DNA from: Bosea sp. NBC_00550
Lineage (GTDB): Bacteria > Pseudomonadota > Alphaproteobacteria > Rhizobiales > Beijerinckiaceae
Direction of reading: 5' to 3'
Length of the DNA stretch: 64,000 nt
Assembly (NCBI RefSeq): GCF_026020075.1
Contig: NZ_CP102772.1
Span: 2,852,001 to 2,916,000, forward strand
Position 1 is the first letter of the stretch. Every line of letters begins with the position of its first letter. Made by a program: the position numbers and the translations under genes. A model generated the notes under the pieces. That model ran no database searches. It was not told the origin of the DNA and saw nothing but the letters and a program-made list of their open reading frames with translations. Below are positions 25,335 to 33,179 of this stretch, one piece after another.

Positions 25335-26189
25335 CTATAGCGCCTCCAGCACCAGCTCGAAGGTCATCAGCACCGGATTGTCGCCGCGCTTCAGCCGCCC
25401 GCTCGCCAGCGTGCCCTTGTAGTCGACCAGCGCGACATCGATCGCAGCCTCGAACCCGCCCTCGCCCGCCGCGATCCGTCCATGAGTGATCGCGACCTCC
25501 GTGGCGAAATTCTCGACCACCCCGCCATCCGCGAAGCGCGCGCCGATCGTCGAGCCGACACCGCCATGGATTACGGCCTCCCGGATGCCATGCTCGGCGC
25601 AGAACCCCTCCAGCGCTCCGCAGAAATCGACGTTTGGCTTCACCCGCAGCGCAAAGAAACGCCCGTTGCGCGTCGCGTCGAGCAGCGCCGCCGGTTTCGG
25701 CCCGAACAGTTTGAAATTCGTCTCCCCGTCCGGCTCGGCGACGAAAGCCGTCCCGTCGAGCCCGACCGCCGGCAGCGTGATCGTCTCGGCGACCACCGTC
25801 TCGTCGGGCAGGATATGGCCGCCGCTGCGCTTGGCCGGCCCCTCGGCCCAGAGTGCATGGGCGTGGAAGAACGGCGCGCCGTCGCGCTGGCCGAAGGTCA
25901 TCGCGCCGAGCTCGACCTGCGTCACCCCCGCTGGCCGGAAGGTCTCGCTGTAGAAAGCGGCATGTTCCGGCGTCTTCGACAGCGCCGGCATCACATAGGC
26001 GAAGGGCGAGAGCTTGAGCCCGTCAAGCTTGGCCACGCCGGAGACGAAGCCCGCCGCCGCGAAGCTGCGCCTGACGGCCTCCAGCAGCGGCAAGCCCGCC
26101 TGCAGCGTCATCGGGAAGGAAAGCCCATGGCACTCCGCCCACTGGATGCGCTCGGGCGTGCCGATGCCGGGCTGCTCGATCCGCCTCAC
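25335..26189 (-). CDS. PPC (DUF296) domain protein, probably two tandem domains
   Basis: A 284-residue protein with the PPC/DUF296 fold. The C-terminal half is a clear match in outline: FALRVKPNVDFCGALEGFC then REAVIHGGVGSTIGARF and a late GTLASGRLKRGDNPVLMTFELVL. The N-terminal half has a similar pattern (LQAGLPLLEAVRRSFAAAG, then FGQRDGAPFFHAHALW), suggesting a duplication. PPC domains occur as DNA-binding AT-hook partners in plants and as enzymes or unknowns in bacteria. Here the gene overlaps the CoA ligase by four bases, so a metabolic role is more likely. Confidence 0.78.
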   Translation of the reverse strand: MRRIEQPGIGTPERIQWAECHGLSFPMTLQAGLPLLEAVRRSFAAAGFVSGVAKLDGLKLSPFAYVMPALSKTPEHAAFYSETFRPAGVTQVELGAMTFGQRDGAPFFHAHALWAEGPAKRSGGHILPDETVVAETITLPAVGLDGTAFVAEPDGETNFKLFGPKPAALLDATRNGRFFALRVKPNVDFCGALEGFCAEHGIREAVIHGGVGSTIGARFADGGVVENFATEVAITHGRIAAGEGGFEAAIDVALVDYKGTLASGRLKRGDNPVLMTFELVLEAL

Positions 26190-27820
26190 TTTGCCCTCCC
26201 CTTCAGGAAATCGAGCTCGCCACGCTTTTCCAGCTCGTCCTTGACGAGGCGTTTCGGCACCTTGCCATAGCCGGATTTCGGCAGGGCCTCCCAGAACAGG
26301 AAACGCTTCGGCATCTTGTAGCGCGCGATCTTGGGGCTAAGGAAATCGGCGATCTCGGCCTCCGTCGCGCGCTGTCCTGGCCTGTTGACGCAGACCGCGA
26401 TGCCGATCTCGCCCCAGACCGGGTCGGGCACGCCGAGCACCGCGACCTCGGCGATAGCCGGATGGGTCAGGATCTTCTCCTCGATCTCGCGCGGATAAAT
26501 GTTCGAGCCGCCGGAGATGTACATGTCCGAGGCGCGGCCGGTGATGTAGACGAAGCCCTGCTCGTCCATATGGCCGAGATCGCCGGTGCGGAACCAGCCG
26601 TCGCGGAAGGATTTCGCATTGGCCTCGGGGTTGTCGTAGTAGCCGGCGAAGACGGCCGGGCCGATCACGCAGATCTCGCCCTGCACGTTCGCGCCGACCT
26701 CCCGGCCCTCCTCGTCCTGGATCTGCACCTGCATGCCCGTGCGCTCGAAGCCGCAGGTGCCGATGCGCGCATGCGGCCCGTCCTCTGGCTCATGCAGCGC
26801 CGGCGGCAGCACGGTGATGTTGCCGGTCACCTCGCCCAGCCCGAAATACTGCACGATCACCTTGCCGAGCTTGGCGAGCGCCGCCTTCTGGTCCTCGCGA
26901 TACATCGGCGCCCCCGCATAGATGATGTGGCGCAGGCTGGAATGGTCGTGCTGGTCGGCGGCGGGATGCTCGACCAGCATCTTCAGGATCGTCGGCACCG
27001 TGAAGATATTGGTGATGCGGTGCTTGGCGATCAGCCGATAGGCCTCGTCGATATCGAAACGCTCGGTCGGCAGCAGGATCGAGGCCGCGCCGCGCGCCGA
27101 GATCACCAATTGGTGCACGCCTGCGCCATGCGAGAGCGGCGCCACCACCAGCGAGGCGTCGGCCTCGGTCGAGCCCGGCACCAGGTCGCAGAGATGGTTG
27201 GTGATCACGAAGCCCATCTGGCCATGGGTCAACACGGCTGCCTTGGATCGCCCGGTCGTGCCCGAGGTGAAGAAGAACCAGCAGGGATCGTCGTGCTCGA
27301 CCGCGGCGTTCTCGACCTTTTCGCCGCGATGGCGCGCGATCACCGCCCCGACCTCGTCCTCGCCGAACGCGCCTTCCCCGATCCGCCAGAGAAATTCGGG
27401 CGCCGGGTTCGCAGCCGCGACCGCCGCGGCATGTTCCGGGAAATCGCCATGGCAGAGGAAGCCCTTGGCGCCGGAGGCAGTGGCGAGATAGGCCACCTCG
27501 TCCGGCAGCAGGCGGAAATTCGTGGGTACCCAGACCGCGCCAAGCCGGAAGGTCGCGAACATCGAGACGAACATCGCGTCGCAGTTCTTGGAATGGACGA
27601 GCAGACGGTCGCCCTTGCCGATGCCGCGCGCCTTCAGGCCCGCCGCCAGCGCCGAGACCTGCGCATCGATCTCGGCCCAGTCGAGCGTCTTCTCGCCCCA
27701 GATGAAGGCGGGGTGCTCGGCCAGGCGCCGCGCGTTCTGCGTCGCGATATGGGCGAGGTTCATCACGCGCCGCGTCATCGGCACGACGCCTCCGGCGGGG
27801 GCTGCGGTTACGGAGCTCAT
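26186..27820 (-). CDS. AMP-dependent acyl-CoA synthetase in the IclR operon
   Basis: A 544-residue ligase. FFFTSGTTGRSKAAVLTHGQ (about 181-200) is the adenylation motif, VQYFGLGEVTGN the core, WFRTGDLGHMDEQGFVYITGRASDMYISGG is split over the hinge, and the lysine motif is KSGYGKVPKRLV. The acid substrate is unknown, and benzoate/aryl or branched acids are both possible. The ATG at 27820 has GGGAGAG nine bases upstream. It overlaps the IclR stop by four bases and the PPC start by four, so all three are translationally coupled. Confidence 0.88.
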   Translation of the reverse strand: MSSVTAAPAGGVVPMTRRVMNLAHIATQNARRLAEHPAFIWGEKTLDWAEIDAQVSALAAGLKARGIGKGDRLLVHSKNCDAMFVSMFATFRLGAVWVPTNFRLLPDEVAYLATASGAKGFLCHGDFPEHAAAVAAANPAPEFLWRIGEGAFGEDEVGAVIARHRGEKVENAAVEHDDPCWFFFTSGTTGRSKAAVLTHGQMGFVITNHLCDLVPGSTEADASLVVAPLSHGAGVHQLVISARGAASILLPTERFDIDEAYRLIAKHRITNIFTVPTILKMLVEHPAADQHDHSSLRHIIYAGAPMYREDQKAALAKLGKVIVQYFGLGEVTGNITVLPPALHEPEDGPHARIGTCGFERTGMQVQIQDEEGREVGANVQGEICVIGPAVFAGYYDNPEANAKSFRDGWFRTGDLGHMDEQGFVYITGRASDMYISGGSNIYPREIEEKILTHPAIAEVAVLGVPDPVWGEIGIAVCVNRPGQRATEAEIADFLSPKIARYKMPKRFLFWEALPKSGYGKVPKRLVKDELEKRGELDFLKGRAK

Positions 27821-28704
27821 CGTGCGGCTCTCCCTGTCTCGATCGATCGCGGCGCGGCCGCCGTCATGGGCCTGGCGCCCTGTTTGGAAACGAACATCTG
27901 CGCCAGCAGCGCTTCCATCCGCACGCCCTCGCGTACCAGCAGCCCCGAAAGCTCGGCCTGCCGCGCCGGCGCCATGCGGCTGTCGATCGCGGCGATCGAC
28001 AAAGCCCCGGCGACGCGCCCGTCCGGATAGCGGAAGGCGCGGCCTACTCCCCATGAGCTGGCGACGAGCCGGCCGGGATTGAGCGAGAAGCCGCGCTCGC
28101 GCGTCTCGACGATATCGGCGCGCATCGCTTCGGGCGCGAAGCCCGGATAGCGCGCCAGCAGCACGGCCGCGTTGGCGGCGATGATGCGGTCCACATCGTC
28201 GTCCGGCAGCGCGGCGAGGATCGCGAGTGAACCCGCCCCGACGCCCAGCGGATGCTGGTCGCCACCCTGCAGCGCATGGGTCCGCACCGGATAGGTGCCC
28301 TCCTCCCGATGCAGGCAGATCGCATAATTCTCGCGCCGCACGGTCAGGAAGCTCGTATCCTTCGTGTCCGTCGAAAGACGGCGAAGGCTGTCCATCGCCA
28401 TATCGAGCACGCCATGGCGGCGCCCCGCCAGCACGCCGAGCACGAAGGCCTCCTCGCCCAGGCAATAGCGGCGCGTCTGCGGCTCCTGCTCGACGAGCCC
28501 GGCCCGCATCAGCGCCAGCAGCAGCCGCCGCGTCGTCGGCTTGTTGAGCCCGCTGCCGGAGACAATCTCGCCGAGCGGCAAGCCTTCGGCCGGCTCGCGC
28601 CCGATCAGCGAGAGCAGCCCCAGAGCGCGGTCGACGCTCTGCGAGCCGGACAGACCGGCTTCCGGCGCGGAACTCTGCGGCAAGCGCTCCTCCAGATAGT
28701 CCAT
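27817..28704 (-). CDS. IclR family transcriptional regulator
   Basis: A 295-residue regulator with an N-terminal winged helix (about 22-85: SQSVDRALGLLSLI, then LPLGEIVSGSGLNKPTTRRLLLALMRAGLVEQ) and a C-terminal effector domain (about 100-270). IclR proteins respond to small organic acids and often control the adjacent catabolic genes. Here it heads an operon with a CoA ligase and a PPC protein and is divergent from the TRAP transporter, so both sets are likely its targets. Confidence 0.92.
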   Translation of the reverse strand: MDYLEERLPQSSAPEAGLSGSQSVDRALGLLSLIGREPAEGLPLGEIVSGSGLNKPTTRRLLLALMRAGLVEQEPQTRRYCLGEEAFVLGVLAGRRHGVLDMAMDSLRRLSTDTKDTSFLTVRRENYAICLHREEGTYPVRTHALQGGDQHPLGVGAGSLAILAALPDDDVDRIIAANAAVLLARYPGFAPEAMRADIVETRERGFSLNPGRLVASSWGVGRAFRYPDGRVAGALSIAAIDSRMAPARQAELSGLLVREGVRMEALLAQMFVSKQGARPMTAAAPRSIETGRAAR

Positions 28705-28792
28705 GATATGGACCTTGTTCTTATCCTCAGAGCCTAGATTGGTGCATTGCCGATTGCAACGCCGCCTTCATCGTGTAAATCTGCCACGCGTC

Positions 28793-28806
28793 CACTGCTC
28801 ACAGTG
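28793..28806. promoter_or_regulatory. inverted repeat in the IclR-TRAP divergent region
   Basis: CACTG, four bases, then CAGTG forms a perfect dyad inside TCCACTGCTCACAGTGTGGA. It lies 89 bases from the IclR start and 125 from the transporter start. It is a plausible operator for IclR, but no consensus supports it. Confidence 0.35.
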
Positions 28807-28930
28807 TGGACCACAATCGACGCCGACAGTTCACAAGATCGGCGCGAAGGGAGGATGAGCGATGGCCCTAGAGGCACACTGCGTGGCGGGGACAAGCCCG
28901 TGCCGCCCAAGCCGTAGCTGAGGTCGCGGC

Positions 28931-30799
28931 ATGGTCGATGTCGTCGATACGCTGGCGCTGCCCGAGAACCTGAGCGAGAACGCGGATGCGCGCCCCGGCT
29001 CCCCGATCATGCGCCCGGTCGAGTTCGTCGCCGGCGCGCTCGTCGCCTTCATCATCTGCGTGCTGCTGCTCGGCGTCACCTCGCGCTATGTCTTCTCGCT
29101 GCCCTTCGTCTGGGTCGACGAGGTCGCCTCGATCTCGTTCATATGGCTGGCCATGCTCGGCTCGGCCATCGCCATCGACCGCAACGAGCATCTGCGCCTG
29201 TCGCTCTTCGTCAACATGATGCCGGAGCGGCTGCGCCAGTTCGTCGAGACCTTCGCGCTGCTCGCCATCGCGGCCTTCCTGGCGGCCATGGTCTATCCCG
29301 CGATCGACTACACGATCGAGGAAAGCTACGTCACCTCGGCCGCGCTCAACATTCCCAATAGCTGGCGCGTCTCCGCCATCGCCATCGGCATCGTGCTGAT
29401 GCTGCTGCTCGCACTGCGCTATGCGATCAAGACCTCCCGCCCGCAGGATCTGGCCCTGGCCGCCGCCACGATCGTGGGCCTGGGCCTGCTGTTCTGGCTG
29501 GGCACGCCGGTCTTCAAGGGACTTGGCTACCTCAACATCCTGATCTTCCTGATCGGCGTCGTCGCGCTCTGCCTTGTTGCCGGCGTTCCCATCGCCTTCT
29601 GCTTCGGGCTGGGCACGCTCTGTTTCCTGATGTTCTCGACCAGCGTGCCGACCGTCGTGATGGTCGGGCGCATGGATGAGGGCATGTCGAGCATCATCCT
29701 GCTCTCGGTGCCGATCTTCGTGCTGCTCGGCTGCATCCTCGACGCCACCGGCATGGGCAAGGCGATCGTCGACTTCCTCGCCTCGATGCTCGGCCATGTC
29801 CGCGCCGGCATGTCCTATGTCCTGCTCGGCTCGCTCTTCCTGGTTTCCGGCATCTCGGGCTCCAAGGTCTCGGACATGGCGACGGTCGCGCCCGCTCTCT
29901 TCCCCGAGATGAAGCGGCGCGGCTACAAGCCCAAGGACCTGATCGCGCTGCTCTCCACCGGCGCGGCGATGGCCGACACCGTGCCGCCCTCGATCGTGCT
30001 GATCGTGCTCGGCTCCGTCGCCGGCGTCTCGATCGCCGGGCTGTTCAATGCCGGCTTCGTCATCGCCGGCGTGCTGCTGCTGGCGCTCGCCGGCCTCGCC
30101 CGCTGGAAGGCGATGGCCGAGGATATGAAGGGCGTGCGTCGCGCGCCCTTCTCGATCATCGGCAAGGCGGCTCTGATCGCCGCGCCCGCGCTCGTCCTGC
30201 CCTTCATCATCCGGGCCGCGGTCGGCGGCGGCGTCGCCACCGCCACGGAAGTCTCGACCATCGCCGTGCTCTACGCGCTGATCATCGGCATGGTGCTCTA
30301 TGGCGGCATCGGCCGGGCCAAGTTCTACGCCATGCTGGTCGAGACCGCCGCGCTCTCGGGCGCGATCCTGATGATCCTCGGCACCGCGCTCGCCATGGCC
30401 TGGGCCCTGACCCAGACCGGCTTCGCCCGCGACCTCGCCACCTTCATGGCGGGCCTGCCCGGCGGCTGGCTCACCTTCATGGCGGTCACGATCGTCGTCT
30501 TCATGATCCTCGGCTGCGTGCTGGAAGGCCTGCCGGCGATCGTGCTGATGGCGCCGCTGATGTTCCCGATCGCCAAGAACCTCGGCATCAACGACATCCA
30601 TTATTCGATGGTCGTCGTCACGGCGATGAACATCGGCCTGATGACGCCGCCGATCGGCATCGGCTTCTATATCGCCTGCAAGATCGGCAACGTCTCGCCG
30701 GACGAAGCGATGGGCGCGATCTGGCCCTATCTCATCGCGCTGCTGATCGGCCTCGTCGTCATCGCCCTCGTCCCCGGCCTATCGACCTGGGTGCTGTGA
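28931..30799 (+). CDS. TRAP transporter, fused small and large permease (DctQM)
   Basis: A 622-residue inner-membrane protein. Residues about 27-170 are the DctQ part (four helices, with SRYVFSLPFVWVDEVASISFIW typical). From about 195 the DctM part follows with its long set of helices and loops such as SGISGSKVSDMATVAPALFPEMKRRGYKPKD and TPPIGIGFYIACKIG. TRAP systems take up organic acids with sodium. Fusions of this kind are a known variant. It is the first gene of an operon-like run with DctP and an SDR, and divergent from the IclR gene. Confidence 0.93.
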   Translation: MVDVVDTLALPENLSENADARPGSPIMRPVEFVAGALVAFIICVLLLGVTSRYVFSLPFVWVDEVASISFIWLAMLGSAIAIDRNEHLRLSLFVNMMPERLRQFVETFALLAIAAFLAAMVYPAIDYTIEESYVTSAALNIPNSWRVSAIAIGIVLMLLLALRYAIKTSRPQDLALAAATIVGLGLLFWLGTPVFKGLGYLNILIFLIGVVALCLVAGVPIAFCFGLGTLCFLMFSTSVPTVVMVGRMDEGMSSIILLSVPIFVLLGCILDATGMGKAIVDFLASMLGHVRAGMSYVLLGSLFLVSGISGSKVSDMATVAPALFPEMKRRGYKPKDLIALLSTGAAMADTVPPSIVLIVLGSVAGVSIAGLFNAGFVIAGVLLLALAGLARWKAMAEDMKGVRRAPFSIIGKAALIAAPALVLPFIIRAAVGGGVATATEVSTIAVLYALIIGMVLYGGIGRAKFYAMLVETAALSGAILMILGTALAMAWALTQTGFARDLATFMAGLPGGWLTFMAVTIVVFMILGCVLEGLPAIVLMAPLMFPIAKNLGINDIHYSMVVVTAMNIGLMTPPIGIGFYIACKIGNVSPDEAMGAIWPYLIALLIGLVVIALVPGLSTWVL

Positions 30800-30827
30800 A
30801 GCTCATGTTGAAACGAACAGGCTCGAC

Positions 30828-30932
30828 GTCATCCCGGACAAGCGGCGCTAGCCGCGCAGATCCGGGATCCATCGTAGAGCACAGAGCCCTACGATGGATC
30901 CCGGCGCTCCGCTACGCTGCGGCCGGGATGAC
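30828..30932. repeat. intergenic palindromic repeat, family C copy 1
   Basis: It begins GTCATCCCGGACAAG and ends GGCCGGGATGAC. The centre holds an inverted pair, GATCCGGGATCCAT and ATGGATCCCGG. It lies 29 bases after the TRAP permease stop codon and before dctP, so it sits inside the presumed operon. Confidence 0.92.
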
Positions 30933-30988
30933 CCGCCCCTGAAATCAGCCGCAGCAACAAGTAAAAGCAATCCAAGGAGAAAACGCCC

Positions 30989-32008
30989 ATGACCATCTCA
31001 CGCCGCAGCCTGCTCCAGGCGACAGCCGCCGCCTCCGCCATCGGCACCTTCCATATCGGCCGCGCCAATGCGCAGGCCGCCGAGTTCACCTACAAATACG
31101 CCAACAACCTGCCCGTCGCGCACCCGATGAACACGCGCGCCAACGAGGCGGTGGCGAAGATCAAGCAGGAGACGAACGGGCGCGTCGATATCCAGATCTT
31201 CCCGAACAACCAGCTCGGCTCCGACACCGACATGCTGAGCCAGGTCCGCTCGGGCGGCGTCGAGTTCTTCACGCTCTCGCCGCTGATCCTGTCGACGCTG
31301 GTCGCCAACGCCTCGCTGTCGGGCATCGGCTTCGCCTTCCCGAACTACGATGCGGTCTGGAAAGCGATGGACGGCGAGCTCGGCGCTTACGTCCGCGGCC
31401 AGATCAACAAGGCCAACCTCGTCGTCATGGACAAGATCTGGGACAACGGCTTCCGCCAGATCACCTCCTCCAGGGGCCCGGTCAACACGCCCGAGGACCT
31501 CAAGGGCTTCAAGATCCGCGTGCCGGTCTCCCCGCTCTGGACCTCGATGTTCACCGCCTTCCAGTCGGCCCCGGCCAGCATCAACTTCGCCGAGGTCTAC
31601 ACGGCCCTGCAGACCAAGATCGTCGACGGCCAGGAGAACCCCCTCGCCATCATCTCGACGGCCAAGCTCTTCGAAGTGCAGAAGTATCTCTCGCTGACCA
31701 ACCACATGTGGGATGGCTTCTGGTTCCTGGCCAATCGCCGCGCCTGGGAGAAGCTGCCGGAGGACCTGCGCGCCATCGTCGCCAAGAACATCAACGCCGC
31801 CGCCCTTCTGGAGCGAGACGACGTCTTCAAGCTCAACGCCGGCCTGCAGGGCGAGCTGGTCTCGAAGGGCATGGTTGCCAACGAGACCAAGGCCGACGCC
31901 TTCCGCGAAGCGCTGCGCAAGGCCGGCTTCTATGCCGAGTGGAAGAAGAAGTACGGCGACGAGGCCTGGACGATCCTGGAGAAGGCGGTCGGCAGCTCGC
32001 TGAGCTGA
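30989..32008 (+). CDS. TRAP transporter substrate-binding protein DctP
   Basis: A 339-residue periplasmic binding protein exported by the Tat route: the twin-arginine SRRSLLQ is at residues 4-10 and cleavage is likely after RANAQA. The mature part has the DctP landmarks NNLPVAHPMN, IQIFPNNQLGSDTDML and KGFKIRVPVSPLWTSMF, the last with the conserved Arg that binds the ligand carboxylate. AAGGAG lies about 10 bases upstream of the ATG. The ligand is presumably the acid handled by the neighbouring enzymes. Confidence 0.93.
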   Translation: MTISRRSLLQATAAASAIGTFHIGRANAQAAEFTYKYANNLPVAHPMNTRANEAVAKIKQETNGRVDIQIFPNNQLGSDTDMLSQVRSGGVEFFTLSPLILSTLVANASLSGIGFAFPNYDAVWKAMDGELGAYVRGQINKANLVVMDKIWDNGFRQITSSRGPVNTPEDLKGFKIRVPVSPLWTSMFTAFQSAPASINFAEVYTALQTKIVDGQENPLAIISTAKLFEVQKYLSLTNHMWDGFWFLANRRAWEKLPEDLRAIVAKNINAAALLERDDVFKLNAGLQGELVSKGMVANETKADAFREALRKAGFYAEWKKKYGDEAWTILEKAVGSSLS

Positions 32009-32021
32009 TCGCTCCGTAACC

Positions 32022-32113
32022 GTCATTACTCGGGCGAAGCGAAGCTTCGACCCGAGAATCTCATGACCAGCTAGCTCTGGTTTCCGTCATGCTCGGGTCA
32101 AGCCCGAGCATGA
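32022..32113. repeat. intergenic palindromic repeat, family B copy 4
   Basis: In the order opposite to copy 1, it begins GTCATTACTCGGGCGAAGC and ends GTCAAGCCCGAGCATGAC. It starts 14 bases after the dctP stop codon. With copy 5 it flanks the SDR gene in direct orientation. Confidence 0.9.
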
Positions 32114-32161
32114 CGCGCTTCCTCGACGCGTCCGCGCTACGCCACAGAAAGACTGACCACC

Positions 32162-32965
32162 ATGGCTGACCGGCTGAAGGGCAAGATCGCCATCGTCTTC
32201 GGCGCCGGCTCCTCCGGCCCCGGTTGGGGCAATGGCAAGGCCGCCGCTGTCACCTACGCCCGCGAGGGCGCCGGCGTCGCCTGCGTCGACCTGAACCGCG
32301 AAGCCGCCGAAGAGACGGCAAGCATCATCGCCGGTGAAGGCGGCAAGGCGCTGGCGCTCGCAGCCGACGTCACGAAGCTCGCCTCGGTCGAAGCCTGCGT
32401 CGCCGACGCGGCGCGCCATTTCGGCCGCATCGACATCCTGCACAACAATGTCGGCGTCACCCATATGGGTGGGCCGGTCGAACTGTCCGAGGAGCAGTTC
32501 AACGCCTCGCTGCAGCTCAATCTCGGCTCGGTCTATCGCTGCGCCAAGGCCGTGATCCCGCAGATGCTGAAGGGCGGCGGCGGCGCCATCGTCAACATCT
32601 CCTCGCTCGCCGCCATCCGCTGGACCGGCTATCCCTACTTCGCCTACTACGCCACCAAGGCGGCGGTGAACCAGGCGACCGTCGCGCTGGCGATGCAGTA
32701 TGCCCGGCAGAACATCCGCGCCAACTGCATCATGCCCGGCCTGATCGACACCCCGCTGATCTACAAGCAGATCTCCTCGCAATACGCCTCGGTCGAGGAG
32801 ATGGTCGCCGCCCGCGACGCGCAGGTGCCGATGGGCAAGATGGGCACGGCCTGGGACATCGCCAACGCCGCCGTCTTCCTCGCCTCCGATGAGGCGAAGT
32901 TCATCACCGGTGTCTGCCTGCCGGTCGATGGCGGCCAGAGCTGCACCGCCGGCCTGCCGGGCTGA
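32162..32965 (+). CDS. SDR family oxidoreductase
   Basis: A 267-residue short-chain dehydrogenase, NAD(P)-dependent. The cofactor motif is an expanded form, FGAGSSGPGWGNGKAAA (about 13-29), instead of the plain TGxxxGIG. HNNVGV, the catalytic Ser in NISSLAA, and the YYATK active site (about 158-162) follow; the C-terminus has FITGVCLPVDGG. It would oxidise an alcohol or hydroxy acid. It lies between dctP and the RpiR gene and is flanked by two family B repeats. I think it belongs with the TRAP operon, though an inositol-related role is possible. Confidence 0.9.
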   Translation: MADRLKGKIAIVFGAGSSGPGWGNGKAAAVTYAREGAGVACVDLNREAAEETASIIAGEGGKALALAADVTKLASVEACVADAARHFGRIDILHNNVGVTHMGGPVELSEEQFNASLQLNLGSVYRCAKAVIPQMLKGGGGAIVNISSLAAIRWTGYPYFAYYATKAAVNQATVALAMQYARQNIRANCIMPGLIDTPLIYKQISSQYASVEEMVAARDAQVPMGKMGTAWDIANAAVFLASDEAKFITGVCLPVDGGQSCTAGLPG

Positions 32966-32973
32966 CTCGCGGC

Positions 32974-33076
32974 GTCATTCTCAGGCGAAGCGAAGCGGAA
33001 ACCCGAGAATCTCATGCCGAAGAAGCGGCCGGAGCCTCTTTCGGCAGGAGATGCTCGGGTCAAGCCCGAGCATGAC
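32974..33076. repeat. intergenic palindromic repeat, family B copy 5
   Basis: It begins GTCATTCTCAGGCGAAGC and ends GTCAAGCCCGAGCATGAC, nine bases after the SDR stop codon. Orientation is the same as copy 4, and the two share the CCCGAGAATCTCATG segment. Confidence 0.92.
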
Positions 33077-33110
33077 AGCCTCTCCCCCGTCGATTGTTCA
33101 TTCCCCCATT

Positions 33111-33124
33111 GGAACGCTTGCTCC
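33111..33124. promoter_or_regulatory. weak IolR-like site upstream of the RpiR gene
   Basis: GGAA, six bases, then CTCC is one base off the rhizobial IolR motif GGAA-N6-TTCC. It lies 56 bases before the RpiR start, where an autoregulatory site would be expected. Confidence 0.3.
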
Positions 33125-33179
33125 ATTTCCGCTTCGCTGCCAGAACTGTCGCAACAGGGACGGCAACGGAAACCCAAGA

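Noticed and set aside
27821..28465. N-terminal extension of the IclR-operon CoA ligase frame
   Set aside because: The extension overlaps the IclR gene completely, lacks ligase features, and the ATG at 27820 has a good ribosome site.
28868..30601. A long open frame on the - strand opposite the TRAP permease gene
   Set aside because: It is antisense to a certain transporter gene. The product would be rich in Asp, Glu, Arg, His and Gln with no family motif, which is normal for shadow frames in GC-rich DNA.
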